Source: Legionella longbeachae
GTDB lineage: Bacteria > Pseudomonadota > Gammaproteobacteria > Legionellales > Legionellaceae
NCBI GenBank assembly: GCA_016191305.1
Contig: JACPOX010000190.1
Location: forward strand, 1-13,475
Length of the DNA stretch: 13,475 nt
Direction of reading: 5' to 3'
Position 1 is the stretch's first letter. Each line of letters begins with the position of its first letter. Of the stretch, positions 6,260 through 13,475 are shown one piece after another. Position numbers and translations under genes: made by a program. The notes beneath the pieces were generated by a model. That model did not search any database. It was not told the DNA's origin and worked only from the letters and a program-made list of their open reading frames with translations.

Positions 6260-8566
6260 CTTACAAATCCATCAGTTGACTCGCGTATTTTTCGAATTTA
6301 TGCAAAACGCTATTTGAAATTTGACTTTGTCGCGGCCGTAGTTGTATTTCTTGTAGCTATTCCTTTATGTTTAGGTATTGCTCTAGCTTCGGGCGCCCCT
6401 CTCTTTTCCGGAAGATTAAGTGGTGTAATCGGCGGAATTGTTGTGGGATGCTTAAGTGGTTCACATGTTAGTGTGAGTGGTCCAGCAGCTGGGATGGCTG
6501 CTGTGGTAGTCACGGCCATCGCTCACGTGGGAGATTTTAACTCATTTTTGCTGGCATTAATGCTTGCTGGATTATTACAAATAATTATTGGTAGTTTCCG
6601 CGCAGGGTTTGTCGCAGATTATGTACCATCAAATGTGGTTCAAGGACTACTATGCGCTATTGGTATTTTGTTAATCATCAAACAACTTCCACTCGCATTC
6701 ACCCTTTCAGCAGATTTTAATGAACTCAAAACACACTTATTAGAAACAACGGAAGTAATCACATTAAGCCCTATTTTGGCCTTGTATTACCATATCAACA
6801 CAGGTGCTATGCTGCTTACTATCCTATCATTAGTAACTCTAGTTTTTTTTGATAAAACAAAAAATAGAGTACTTAAGGAAATACCCGCACCGATCATTGT
6901 AGTGATTTTAGGCGTACTGTTAAACGAATTTTTCCAATGGACTGATTCCTCCTTGACTCAGAATTCACCACAACTGGTTAATATTCCCCAATCAGAGAGT
7001 TTTCACGATTTTTTGAATAAATTGGAATACCCTAATTGGGCTGCATGGACTAATCCTCAAGTCTATATCTATGCATTCATCATTGCTATCGTGGCCTCTC
7101 TTGAAACTCTATTGAACATTAAAGCAGGAGAACGATTGGATAAAGCCCGTCGTCAGCCTTCTTCTAACCGTGAACTAGTTGCTCAAGGAGTGGGGAACAT
7201 GACCGCAGGACTAATTGGTGGTATTCCAATTACCTCGGTAATTGTTAGAACATCGATCAATATTCAGGCTGGATCCAAAAGCAAAATGTCTGCTATTTTG
7301 CATGGCATTTTCATTTTCTTTGCAGTGATGTTATTGCCTGGTACTTTAAATAAAATTCCTTTGTCTTCATTAGCAGCAATCCTGATATATACCGGTTATA
7401 AGCTAAATAAACCAGCTATTTATCGCTCTATTTATGCTCAGGGATGCGACCGCTTTATTCCATTTATTGCCACTGTAATCGGCATCATTGTCTTTAACCT
7501 TTTAACTGGTATTTTAATTGGATTGGCTGTTAGTTTATTCTACATCTTAAAATCGAACAGTCAGGCAAGAATTAATATTCTTAAGGAAATTCATCCTACT
7601 GGAATAATTAATCGCTTGCTTCTTCCACAACAAATGACTTTTCTTAACAAAGCAGCATTAGTTGCTGAATTAGATTCCATACCAAGAGGCTCACATTTAA
7701 TTATTGATGCACGCTATAGCCAATACATTGATAAAGAAATTTCAGAACTTTTAAAAGAGTTCAAAGAAGAACAAGCGCCAAATAAACAAATCGCTACAAA
7801 TCTGATGGGTTTTAAAGAACATTATAAGATTCATAATTACATTGACTTTATTAATGTCACAACTTATGACGTCCAATCTAATCTATCTCCAGCACAAGTA
7901 TTAAATATTTTACATGAAGGGAATCAACGATTTCTGAACGACAATCGTATTCATCGCTCTAATCAAGTTGACCTCAGACTCACCGCTAAAGAACAGCATC
8001 CTATAGCTGTTGTTCTAGGCTGTATTGATTCAAGAGTACCTGTAGAAACCATTTTTGATATGAGTTTTGGTGATATCTTTTGCATACGCGTTGCCGGGAA
8101 TGTGGTCAACAATGATGTGTTAGCCAGTATGGAATATGCCTGTAATGTAATAGGTGTAAAACTAATCATCGTTCTTGGCCATACACGTTGCGGTGCAATT
8201 CAATCTGCTTGTGATGGAGTGAAAAAAGGTCATATTACTGGACTATTGGAAAAAATAAAACCTGCAATAAATGCAGAAAATGAAACTTCAGATCATCGAA
8301 ACAGTAAAAATGCTAGCTTCGTCACTCATGTTACAGAGCTCAACGTCGCCAATACTATGCAAAATATTTATGCACACAGCTCTATTTTAAAAGAGATGAT
8401 AGAAAAAAATGAAACCGCAATGGTTGGCGCTATTTATGATGTTCAAAGTGGTAAAGTGGAGTATAAGAATTATGCTTACGAATTGAGCCAACTACATGGA
8501 ATAAACAATGACCATCTCATCGATAAATTAAATGCATTACTCCAAGAAGCTCGAATCAATTTATAG
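6257..8566 (+). CDS. SulP-family anion transporter fused to a beta-carbonic anhydrase
   Basis: This 769-residue inner membrane protein has three modules. Residues about 20-430 are a SulP transporter with roughly ten to twelve hydrophobic helices; the family hallmark region includes VSVSGPAAG (71-79). Residues about 445-540 resemble a STAS domain (LIIDARYSQYID and the following helix). Residues about 545-769 are a beta-class carbonic anhydrase with zinc ligands C589, H642 and C645 (CIDSR and GHTRC motifs) and the D591/R593 dyad, so the active site looks complete. SulP-carbonic anhydrase fusions are a known architecture proposed to couple bicarbonate transport to CO2 hydration. Bicarbonate is therefore the likely substrate, although sulfate or other anions cannot be excluded from sequence. 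The gene is monocistronic, bounded upstream by a long AT-rich leader and downstream by a terminator. Confidence 0.92.
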   Translation: MLTNPSVDSRIFRIYAKRYLKFDFVAAVVVFLVAIPLCLGIALASGAPLFSGRLSGVIGGIVVGCLSGSHVSVSGPAAGMAAVVVTAIAHVGDFNSFLLALMLAGLLQIIIGSFRAGFVADYVPSNVVQGLLCAIGILLIIKQLPLAFTLSADFNELKTHLLETTEVITLSPILALYYHINTGAMLLTILSLVTLVFFDKTKNRVLKEIPAPIIVVILGVLLNEFFQWTDSSLTQNSPQLVNIPQSESFHDFLNKLEYPNWAAWTNPQVYIYAFIIAIVASLETLLNIKAGERLDKARRQPSSNRELVAQGVGNMTAGLIGGIPITSVIVRTSINIQAGSKSKMSAILHGIFIFFAVMLLPGTLNKIPLSSLAAILIYTGYKLNKPAIYRSIYAQGCDRFIPFIATVIGIIVFNLLTGILIGLAVSLFYILKSNSQARINILKEIHPTGIINRLLLPQQMTFLNKAALVAELDSIPRGSHLIIDARYSQYIDKEISELLKEFKEEQAPNKQIATNLMGFKEHYKIHNYIDFINVTTYDVQSNLSPAQVLNILHEGNQRFLNDNRIHRSNQVDLRLTAKEQHPIAVVLGCIDSRVPVETIFDMSFGDIFCIRVAGNVVNNDVLASMEYACNVIGVKLIIVLGHTRCGAIQSACDGVKKGHITGLLEKIKPAINAENETSDHRNSKNASFVTHVTELNVANTMQNIYAHSSILKEMIEKNETAMVGAIYDVQSGKVEYKNYAYELSQLHGINNDHLIDKLNALLQEARINL

Positions 8567-8572
8567 TCGATT

Positions 8573-8610
8573 AGGGCGTGAGGAAAAATCAACACGCCCT
8601 TCTTATTGTT
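8573..8610 (+). terminator. intrinsic terminator after the SulP-carbonic anhydrase gene
   Basis: AGGGCGTG (8573-8580) pairs perfectly with CACGCCCT (8593-8600) over a 12-base A-rich loop. It is followed by the T-rich TCTTATTGTT and starts seven bases after the stop codon. This is the best terminator in the window, and it separates this gene from proS. Confidence 0.8.
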
Positions 8611-8663
8611 AATAGTCTTTATGATGATTACAAAAATTTCCTAGATCGCCGCGGAATGTAGAG

Positions 8664-8698
8664 TATAATGCCCCTCAATTCAAGAATTAAATGAGGAG
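8664..8698 (+). promoter_or_regulatory. probable proS promoter -10 and ribosome binding site
   Basis: A perfect TATAAT lies at 8664-8669, 34 bases before the proS ATG, and GAGGAG (8693-8698) is a strong Shine-Dalgarno five bases before the start. No good -35 is seen at 17 bases (CTAGAT at 8641-8646), so the -35 end is uncertain. Because a terminator precedes it, proS needs its own promoter. Confidence 0.5.
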
Positions 8699-8703
8699 CA
8701 GAA

Positions 8704-10416
8704 ATGCGCGCGTCCCAATGGTTTTTAGCAACCTTAAAAGAAACTCCAAACGATGCTGAAATCGTCTCTCATCAATATATGCTTAGAGCAGGAATGATTC
8801 GTAAATTAGGATCAGGTCTTTATACATGGATGCCTCTGGGTTTAAAAGTTTTGCGAAAAGTAGAACAAATAGTTCGCGAAGAAATGAATCGCATTCATTC
8901 AATGGAACTACTTATGCCCGCAGTACAACCCGCGGAACTATGGCAAGAAACTGGACGCTGGGATACTTTTGGTGGACAGCTTTTAACCATGAAGGATTCT
9001 AATGATAGAGAATATTGTTTTGGTCCTACTCATGAAGAAGTAATTACTGACATCATGCGTAATGAATTGCAATCTTACAAACAATTACCTGTCAGTTTTT
9101 ATCAAATTCAAACTAAATTCCGAGATGAAATCAGACCACGTTTTGGTGTTATGCGTGCTCGAGAGTTCATCATGAAGGATGCATACTCCTTTCATTTAAC
9201 TTTAGAAAGCTTACAAGCCACATACAAGGCGATGTATCAAGCTTATTGCCGTATTTTTGATCGTATGGGGCTAAGATATCGCGCTGTAGAAGCAGATACA
9301 GGTGCTATTGGCGGCTCTGCTTCTCATGAATTTCAAGTATTAGCTGATTCTGGTGAAGATTTGATTTTTTACAGTAATAAAGGAGATTATGCAGCAAACA
9401 TTGAACAAGCTAGCAGTTTAAAACCTGCCAAGGCGATACCTACCAATAGAGGAAAGCTACTGGTTGATACCCCAAACCAAAAAAGCATCGCTGAAGTATC
9501 GCAATTCTTAAATGTACCTAGCAATCAAATGATCAAGACATTAATCGTAAAAGGAAAAGAGCATCCTATGATTGCCCTGGTTTTACGAGGAGATGATGAG
9601 CTAAATGAAGTCAAAGCAATAAAACATCCTTTGGTACATTCTCCCTTACAATTTATTGATGAAGAAACCCTGTTAAAAACTTTAAAAGCGCCAATCGGCT
9701 CCCTAGGACCCGTTGATTTATCTATTCCGATAATTGCTGATCATCATGCTCTAGCTATGGACTCCTTCATCTGCGGCGCAAACCAAGCAGATAAACATTA
9801 CCAATACGCAGCATGGGATAAAGACATTGACATTAATGAATATCATACTTATGACTTACGTAATGTAAAAATAGGTGATCCCAGCCCCGATGGCAATGGC
9901 ACTTTGCGTTCTTGTCGTGGTATTGAAGTAGGCCATGTTTTTCAATTAGGCGATAAATATGCCAAAGCTATGAACGCTTCAGTGGTTAATGAGCAAGGCC
10001 AATTGGAAACTATGATGATGGGATGTTATGGTTTAGGCATTACGCGTGTAGTTGCCGCAGCGATTGAACAACACCATGATGAGCATGGAATTATTTGGCC
10101 ACAAAACATCGCTCCATTTCAGCTGGTTATTCTACCTTTGAATGGACACCGCTCAACAGCAGTAAAAGAACAAGCAGATAAATTGTATGAGCGTTTAAAA
10201 GAATTAGGAATCGATGTTTTAATTGATGATCGCAACGAGCGAGCCGGTGTATTGTTTGCTGATCATGATTTAATTGGTATTCCCCATCGTTTAGTAGTGA
10301 GTGATAGGAATATAGAACAAAATTGTGTCGAGTATAAAAACAGAGCCACTGGAGAGGCCCAACAACTATCATTGGATAATGCGATCGATTCAATCGTAAA
10401 ATTAATCTCAAACTAA
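8704..10416 (+). CDS. proS: prolyl-tRNA synthetase, bacterial type with editing domain
   Basis: ProRS is a class II synthetase that charges tRNA-Pro in the cytoplasm. The 570-residue product matches the 572-residue E. coli enzyme, beginning [15 protein letters not shown]. The proline/ATP loop GPTHEEV has T109 and E111. Motif 2 is [10 protein letters not shown] (146-155) and motif 3 is GCYGLGITR (440-448). Between motifs 2 and 3, residues about 220-400 form the INS editing domain that hydrolyses Ala-tRNA-Pro, including K278 in [11 protein letters not shown], the counterpart of the conserved editing lysine. The C-terminal anticodon-binding domain starts near 475 ([10 protein letters not shown]). 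All catalytic elements are intact. It is convergent with the LRR gene, 125 bases apart, across a GC-rich hairpin element. Confidence 0.97.
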   Translation: MRASQWFLATLKETPNDAEIVSHQYMLRAGMIRKLGSGLYTWMPLGLKVLRKVEQIVREEMNRIHSMELLMPAVQPAELWQETGRWDTFGGQLLTMKDSNDREYCFGPTHEEVITDIMRNELQSYKQLPVSFYQIQTKFRDEIRPRFGVMRAREFIMKDAYSFHLTLESLQATYKAMYQAYCRIFDRMGLRYRAVEADTGAIGGSASHEFQVLADSGEDLIFYSNKGDYAANIEQASSLKPAKAIPTNRGKLLVDTPNQKSIAEVSQFLNVPSNQMIKTLIVKGKEHPMIALVLRGDDELNEVKAIKHPLVHSPLQFIDEETLLKTLKAPIGSLGPVDLSIPIIADHHALAMDSFICGANQADKHYQYAAWDKDIDINEYHTYDLRNVKIGDPSPDGNGTLRSCRGIEVGHVFQLGDKYAKAMNASVVNEQGQLETMMMGCYGLGITRVVAAAIEQHHDEHGIIWPQNIAPFQLVILPLNGHRSTAVKEQADKLYERLKELGIDVLIDDRNERAGVLFADHDLIGIPHRLVVSDRNIEQNCVEYKNRATGEAQQLSLDNAIDSIVKLISN

Positions 10417-10419
10417 GCC

Positions 10420-10489
10420 GGGGCCCACTGTCCTTGGCCCCAGGCCCAACTTGAAAATCGCATGTTTCGTCCTTTGTTGGGCCAGGGGC
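10420..10489. repeat. GC-rich double-hairpin element between convergent genes
   Basis: GGGGCC (10420-10425) pairs with GGCCCC (10436-10441). GCCCCAGGCCCAAC (10437-10450) pairs with GTTGGGCCAGGGGC (10476-10489) with a single A-A mismatch over a 25-base loop. The two stems share 10437-10441 and so exclude each other. Read on the minus strand it begins GTAGGTTGTGCC, close to the GTAGGTTGGGC repeats I recall from many gammaproteobacteria including Legionella. Its position between convergent stops suits bidirectional transcript ending, but no T-run follows either stem. Confidence 0.6.
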
Positions 10490-10541
10490 ACAACCTACAT
10501 TTCAAATTCATTTTCTTGACTGAAAGGAATTGTGACTCATC

Positions 10542-11726
10542 CTACTCTCCCTTCCCAGGATTCCCCTCAGTATTAAGATAAGTAAATACTTCATTACTTT
10601 TCAATGCGGCTATACCGACTAGGCTTATTTGGTTAAAACCAATATCTAAAGTTGAAAGTGTCGTAGTCGTAGCTAAAGCTGATGCTCCATTGTCTCCGAT
10701 GTGATTATGACTTAAACTCAGATTTTGCAATTGTAATGCCTGTGCCAGAGCAATCGCTCCTTCATCGCCAATAGTATTATTATTCGCATACAAATTGTTC
10801 AAAGCATTCATCTTTGCTAAGGCAATAGCACCCTTATCTCCAATGAAATTCGCATCAATATTCAGTATAATTAGTTTATCAAGACCGGATAAAGCTTTAG
10901 CTCCCTTTAAGCCTATATCACAATGAGCAAGCGATAACCATTCTAGCTTATCATTATGAGCTAAGTTGCTTGCACCATCATCTCCTAAAGGATTGTTATT
11001 AATACTTAGGTACAGTAAATTAGGCATGTTTGCTATAATCATTGCCCCATCTTTATCAATGTCATTATTATCCAGCTCAAGATATTTTATAGTTCGATTT
11101 CTATCGATGGGTTTTATAGCATCATTGCCCAGGGAATTATTTCCTATATATAAACTTTGTAATGTCTCATTTGCGATTAATGCTTGCGCACCGGCTATAC
11201 CAATTTGAGCATTTTTGAGAGAAAGCTGAATCAATGAGGTATTTTTGGCTAAAGCTTTAGCACCAGTAACACCAATAGGATTCTCATCAAGAATAAGATG
11301 AGTCAATGAAGTATTTTTTGCTAATGCTTCTGCACCATAATGACCAATTTGATTTACACTTAGAAGCAAATAAACCAAAGAGTTATTTTTTGCTAAAGCC
11401 TCTGCGCCAAGGGAACTAATACGATTATCACTCATGAAGAGATATTTAATATTCGTATTAGCAAGTAATTCTGCTCCTTGATAACCAATTTGATTATCAG
11501 ACAAGTTTAAATATGTAATTTCTGGATGTTTTTGCAGATAGTCAACTAGTGAAGAAATATCACGATCCCGTAGCTCGCACTGCTCCATAAATAAACCCTC
11601 ATCACTGACACGTGATGTCATATTCTCAATACATTCATTTGTCTTGTATTCTTTAGCTAATACAAGTGAACTCACTACGCTTAGGTTTAACATAATCAAG
11701 AAGCAAAGAGTTAGTTTTCTAATCAT
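10542..11726 (-). CDS. exported leucine-rich-repeat protein with GALA-type repeats
   Basis: The 394-residue product starts with a Sec signal peptide likely cleaved after A24 (LVLA/KEY). A short region with C32 and C50, a possible disulfide, precedes the repeats. Residues 70-380 consist of 13 tandem leucine-rich repeats of 24 residues (the first has 23), and a partial fourteenth ends the protein. The consensus is LxxLxLxxNxIGxxGAxALAxN, the ribonuclease-inhibitor-like form called GALA after the effectors of Ralstonia. The repeat at about 189-212 lacks the GA turn and is the most divergent. No F-box or enzymatic domain is seen, so the protein probably binds a ligand. The signal peptide argues for the periplasm, surface or type II secretion rather than Dot/Icm delivery (inferred). 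AAGGA precedes the ATG by about eight bases. The gene is alone on its strand. Confidence 0.88.
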   Translation of the reverse strand: MIRKLTLCFLIMLNLSVVSSLVLAKEYKTNECIENMTSRVSDEGLFMEQCELRDRDISSLVDYLQKHPEITYLNLSDNQIGYQGAELLANTNIKYLFMSDNRISSLGAEALAKNNSLVYLLLSVNQIGHYGAEALAKNTSLTHLILDENPIGVTGAKALAKNTSLIQLSLKNAQIGIAGAQALIANETLQSLYIGNNSLGNDAIKPIDRNRTIKYLELDNNDIDKDGAMIIANMPNLLYLSINNNPLGDDGASNLAHNDKLEWLSLAHCDIGLKGAKALSGLDKLIILNIDANFIGDKGAIALAKMNALNNLYANNNTIGDEGAIALAQALQLQNLSLSHNHIGDNGASALATTTTLSTLDIGFNQISLVGIAALKSNEVFTYLNTEGNPGKGE

Positions 11727-11767
11727 AAATACAGTCCTTTCTGGTTAGTGATAGAGTCAGGTAATTT

Positions 11768-11796
11768 AATATAAGTTAATGGTGAGATCAGCATAA
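11768..11796 (-). promoter_or_regulatory. candidate promoter of the LRR gene
   Basis: On the minus strand, TATATT (complement of 11768-11773) is a five-of-six -10 match. TTATGC (complement of 11791-11796) stands at 17 bases as a poor -35. The placement, about 40 bases upstream of the ATG, is suitable, but AT-rich sequence makes chance matches likely. Confidence 0.3.
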
Positions 11797-11951
11797 GGAA
11801 GTTTTATTTACTTAGAGTAAAAGAACTTTAAGCTGACTTTTTAAGCATAGGGCCATGTTTTTCCATGAATAACCTATACTTATTTAATAATCCTAATTTT
11901 AGCAGTTGCATCTAGGATAATAAGTGGTTCTATTTTTTAGTGAGATTAAAA

Positions 11952-13475
11952 ATGGAAAACCCATGGAAAGATAAATTATATCAAGAACTAATAAAACAAA
12001 TAGATGTTAAAAAAGGGAAACTGCTCGCCGAAAAATACATCCCTTTTTTACCTACTGGTTATTGTGAGCAACACACAATTGACGAAGCAATAAAGGATCT
12101 TCTGCAGCTCGATAAACTTTCAGTGGAACATCAATTAACCATTGATTTCTTTGAATCATCCCGGACTGAATACCCACTACATATTAAACTGTACCGATAT
12201 GGGAACCCTATTCCTTTATCTGATATGTTGCCCTTGATTGAGAATATGGGTTTACGGACTTATACAGAACGTCCCTATAGAATTGTTATTGATCAAAATC
12301 AATCATTTTGGATCAGTGATTTTAATGTAACTTATGCGCACCGTAATGTACTAACCATAGATCAAGTAAAAAATATTTTTAATGATGCATTGATAAAAAT
12401 CAGCGATGGAACATGTGAAAACGATGGCTTCAATAGGCTCGTTTTAGGAGCAGGATTATTTAGCCAAAAATATATTGAGAAAGTCATCGATACTCATACA
12501 AATATCGCCAAAAAGCTCATTCGCCTGTTTTATTTGAAATTTGATTTACAGCAAAATAGCAATACCAAACAGGAAATGGCTGATCTGGATCATGAGATTC
12601 AAACTGATATTGATGCAATTCACAGTCTGGATGAAGACCAAATTATCCGTTATTTCTGGTCTTTAATAAAAGCAACACTACGTACGAACTATTTTCAGTC
12701 CAATGCTGATGGTCAACCAAAAGAATATTTATCATTTAAAATACACTCTGCCCAAGTCCCTAATTTACCACCAGGTCAACCAATATACGAAATTTTTGTA
12801 TATTCAACACGTTTTGAAGCCATCCATTTACGTAGTTCTAAAGTAGCGCGTGGTGGGCTCCGTTGGTCTGATCGATCCGAAGATTTTCGAACAGAAATTC
12901 TTGGGCTTATGAAAGCTCAAAAAGTTAAAAATTCAGTAATAGTCCCTTCTGGTGCCAAAGGAGGGTTTATTTTAAAACAACTATCCCATTTGTTTGACCC
13001 AGAAGAGATAAGAAAAGAAGTAATTAACTGTTATCAATCCTTTATCAGAGGCTTACTTGATCTAACAGACAATTTTAAAGAGGAACAGATTGCTCCTCCA
13101 AAAGATACCATTTGCTATGATGATGCTGATCCATACCTTGTTGTGGCTGCAGATAAAGGAACAGCAACCTTTTCAGATTTGGCTAATAGTATTTCCAAAG
13201 AATATAATTTTTGGCTTGGAGACGCCTTTGCTTCAGGAGGGTCCGCCGGATACGATCATAAAAAAATGGGTATTACGGCTCGCGGAGCATGGGAATCGAT
13301 CAAACGACATTTTCGTGAACTTGATATTAATATAGAACAACAGGACTTTACTGTCGTTGGCATTGGAGACATGGGTGGTGATGTATTTGGAAATGGGCTT
13401 CTCTATTCTAAACATTCCCTTTTGATTGCCGCATTTGATCATCGCCATATTTTTCTTGATCCGGATCCAGATCAA
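11952..13475 (+). CDS. gdhB: NAD-specific glutamate dehydrogenase (GDH-180 family), shortened and cut by the window end
   Basis: From ATG 11952, 508 codons stay open to the window edge. Large NAD-glutamate dehydrogenases deaminate glutamate to 2-oxoglutarate and ammonia. The match to Pseudomonas-type GdhB is strong: YGNPIPLSDMLPLIENMGL, ENDGFNRLVL, IKATLRTNYFQ, VARGGLRWSDR (GG at 301-302), PSGAKGGF with catalytic-site K336, ADKGTATFSD, GDAFASGGSAGYDHKKMG and GDMGGDVFGNGLL. Two features are odd. Homologues of about 1600 residues carry some 530-550 more residues before this point; here an in-frame TAG at 11913 and the divergent LRR gene leave no room for them. Also, after LVLGAGL (residue 169) about 21 conserved residues, usually including WREV and LRAYAKYLRQ, are missing in frame. 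It may be a decaying copy or a reduced variant. GAGA at 11942-11945 is a weak ribosome binding site. Confidence 0.8.
   Translation, partial: MENPWKDKLYQELIKQIDVKKGKLLAEKYIPFLPTGYCEQHTIDEAIKDLLQLDKLSVEHQLTIDFFESSRTEYPLHIKLYRYGNPIPLSDMLPLIENMGLRTYTERPYRIVIDQNQSFWISDFNVTYAHRNVLTIDQVKNIFNDALIKISDGTCENDGFNRLVLGAGLFSQKYIEKVIDTHTNIAKKLIRLFYLKFDLQQNSNTKQEMADLDHEIQTDIDAIHSLDEDQIIRYFWSLIKATLRTNYFQSNADGQPKEYLSFKIHSAQVPNLPPGQPIYEIFVYSTRFEAIHLRSSKVARGGLRWSDRSEDFRTEILGLMKAQKVKNSVIVPSGAKGGFILKQLSHLFDPEEIRKEVINCYQSFIRGLLDLTDNFKEEQIAPPKDTICYDDADPYLVVAADKGTATFSDLANSISKEYNFWLGDAFASGGSAGYDHKKMGITARGAWESIKRHFRELDINIEQQDFTVVGIGDMGGDVFGNGLLYSKHSLLIAAFDHRHIFLDPDPDQ

Noticed and set aside
10127..10411. 94-codon minus-strand ORF inside proS
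   Set aside because: It is antisense to the conserved anticodon-binding domain, with no family features.
10542..11726. Dot/Icm (type IV) effector assignment for the LRR protein
   Set aside because: The N-terminal hydrophobic segment with a cleavage site fits Sec export, and the short C-terminus shows no clear glutamate-rich translocation signal.
13090..13335. 81-codon ORF in another frame within the glutamate dehydrogenase
   Set aside because: The main frame carries the conserved dehydrogenase motifs throughout this interval, so this is a shadow.
11952..13475. Frameshift or stop in the glutamate dehydrogenase
   Set aside because: I read every codon from 11952 to 13475 and found no in-frame stop; the oddities are a missing N-terminus and an in-frame gap, not a frameshift.
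1..13475. CRISPR arrays, tRNA or rRNA genes, phage or transposase genes
   Set aside because: No spaced direct-repeat array, cloverleaf-like intergenic sequence or mobile-element protein was seen; the regular repeats at 10640-11520 encode LRR units.

Overview
The window looks like a chromosomal segment of a low-GC gammaproteobacterium, most probably a Legionella or close relative. The grounds are AT-rich coding sequence, an EnhA-like L,D-transpeptidase lipoprotein, a SulP-carbonic anhydrase fusion, an exported leucine-rich-repeat protein, and intergenic palindromic repeats of a kind I associate from memory with Legionella. The genus is inferred, not computed.

Left part (1-2310): a leftward pair, a Pcm-family methyltransferase followed 12 bases later by the 5' end of tolC, diverges across about 310 bases from a rightward kbl-tdh operon. 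Kbl and Tdh together convert threonine to glycine and acetyl-CoA. A 49-base palindromic repeat follows tdh, then ettA (ABC-F translation factor), then a roughly 74-base MITE-like repeat, then the L,D-transpeptidase lipoprotein gene.

Middle (5889-10416): a 368-base AT-rich non-coding region carries a hairpin cluster and TAACA repeats at helical (11-bp) spacing. It leads into a three-module membrane protein (SulP transporter, STAS, beta-carbonic anhydrase) closed by a good terminator. proS follows with its own promoter-like sequence.

Right part (10417-13475): proS is convergent, across a GC-rich double-hairpin element, with a leftward gene for an exported GALA-type LRR protein. Diverging from it is the start of a GDH-180-family NAD-glutamate dehydrogenase gene, which runs off the window. 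By comparison with remembered family sequences it lacks about 530-550 N-terminal residues and about 21 residues of a conserved block, although its catalytic-core motifs are intact.

Most of the window is core metabolism and translation. The accessory interest lies in the LRR gene, the shortened glutamate dehydrogenase, the SulP-CA fusion with its complex leader, and the intergenic repeats. I see no phage, IS transposase, CRISPR, tRNA or rRNA, and no clearly new multi-gene system.
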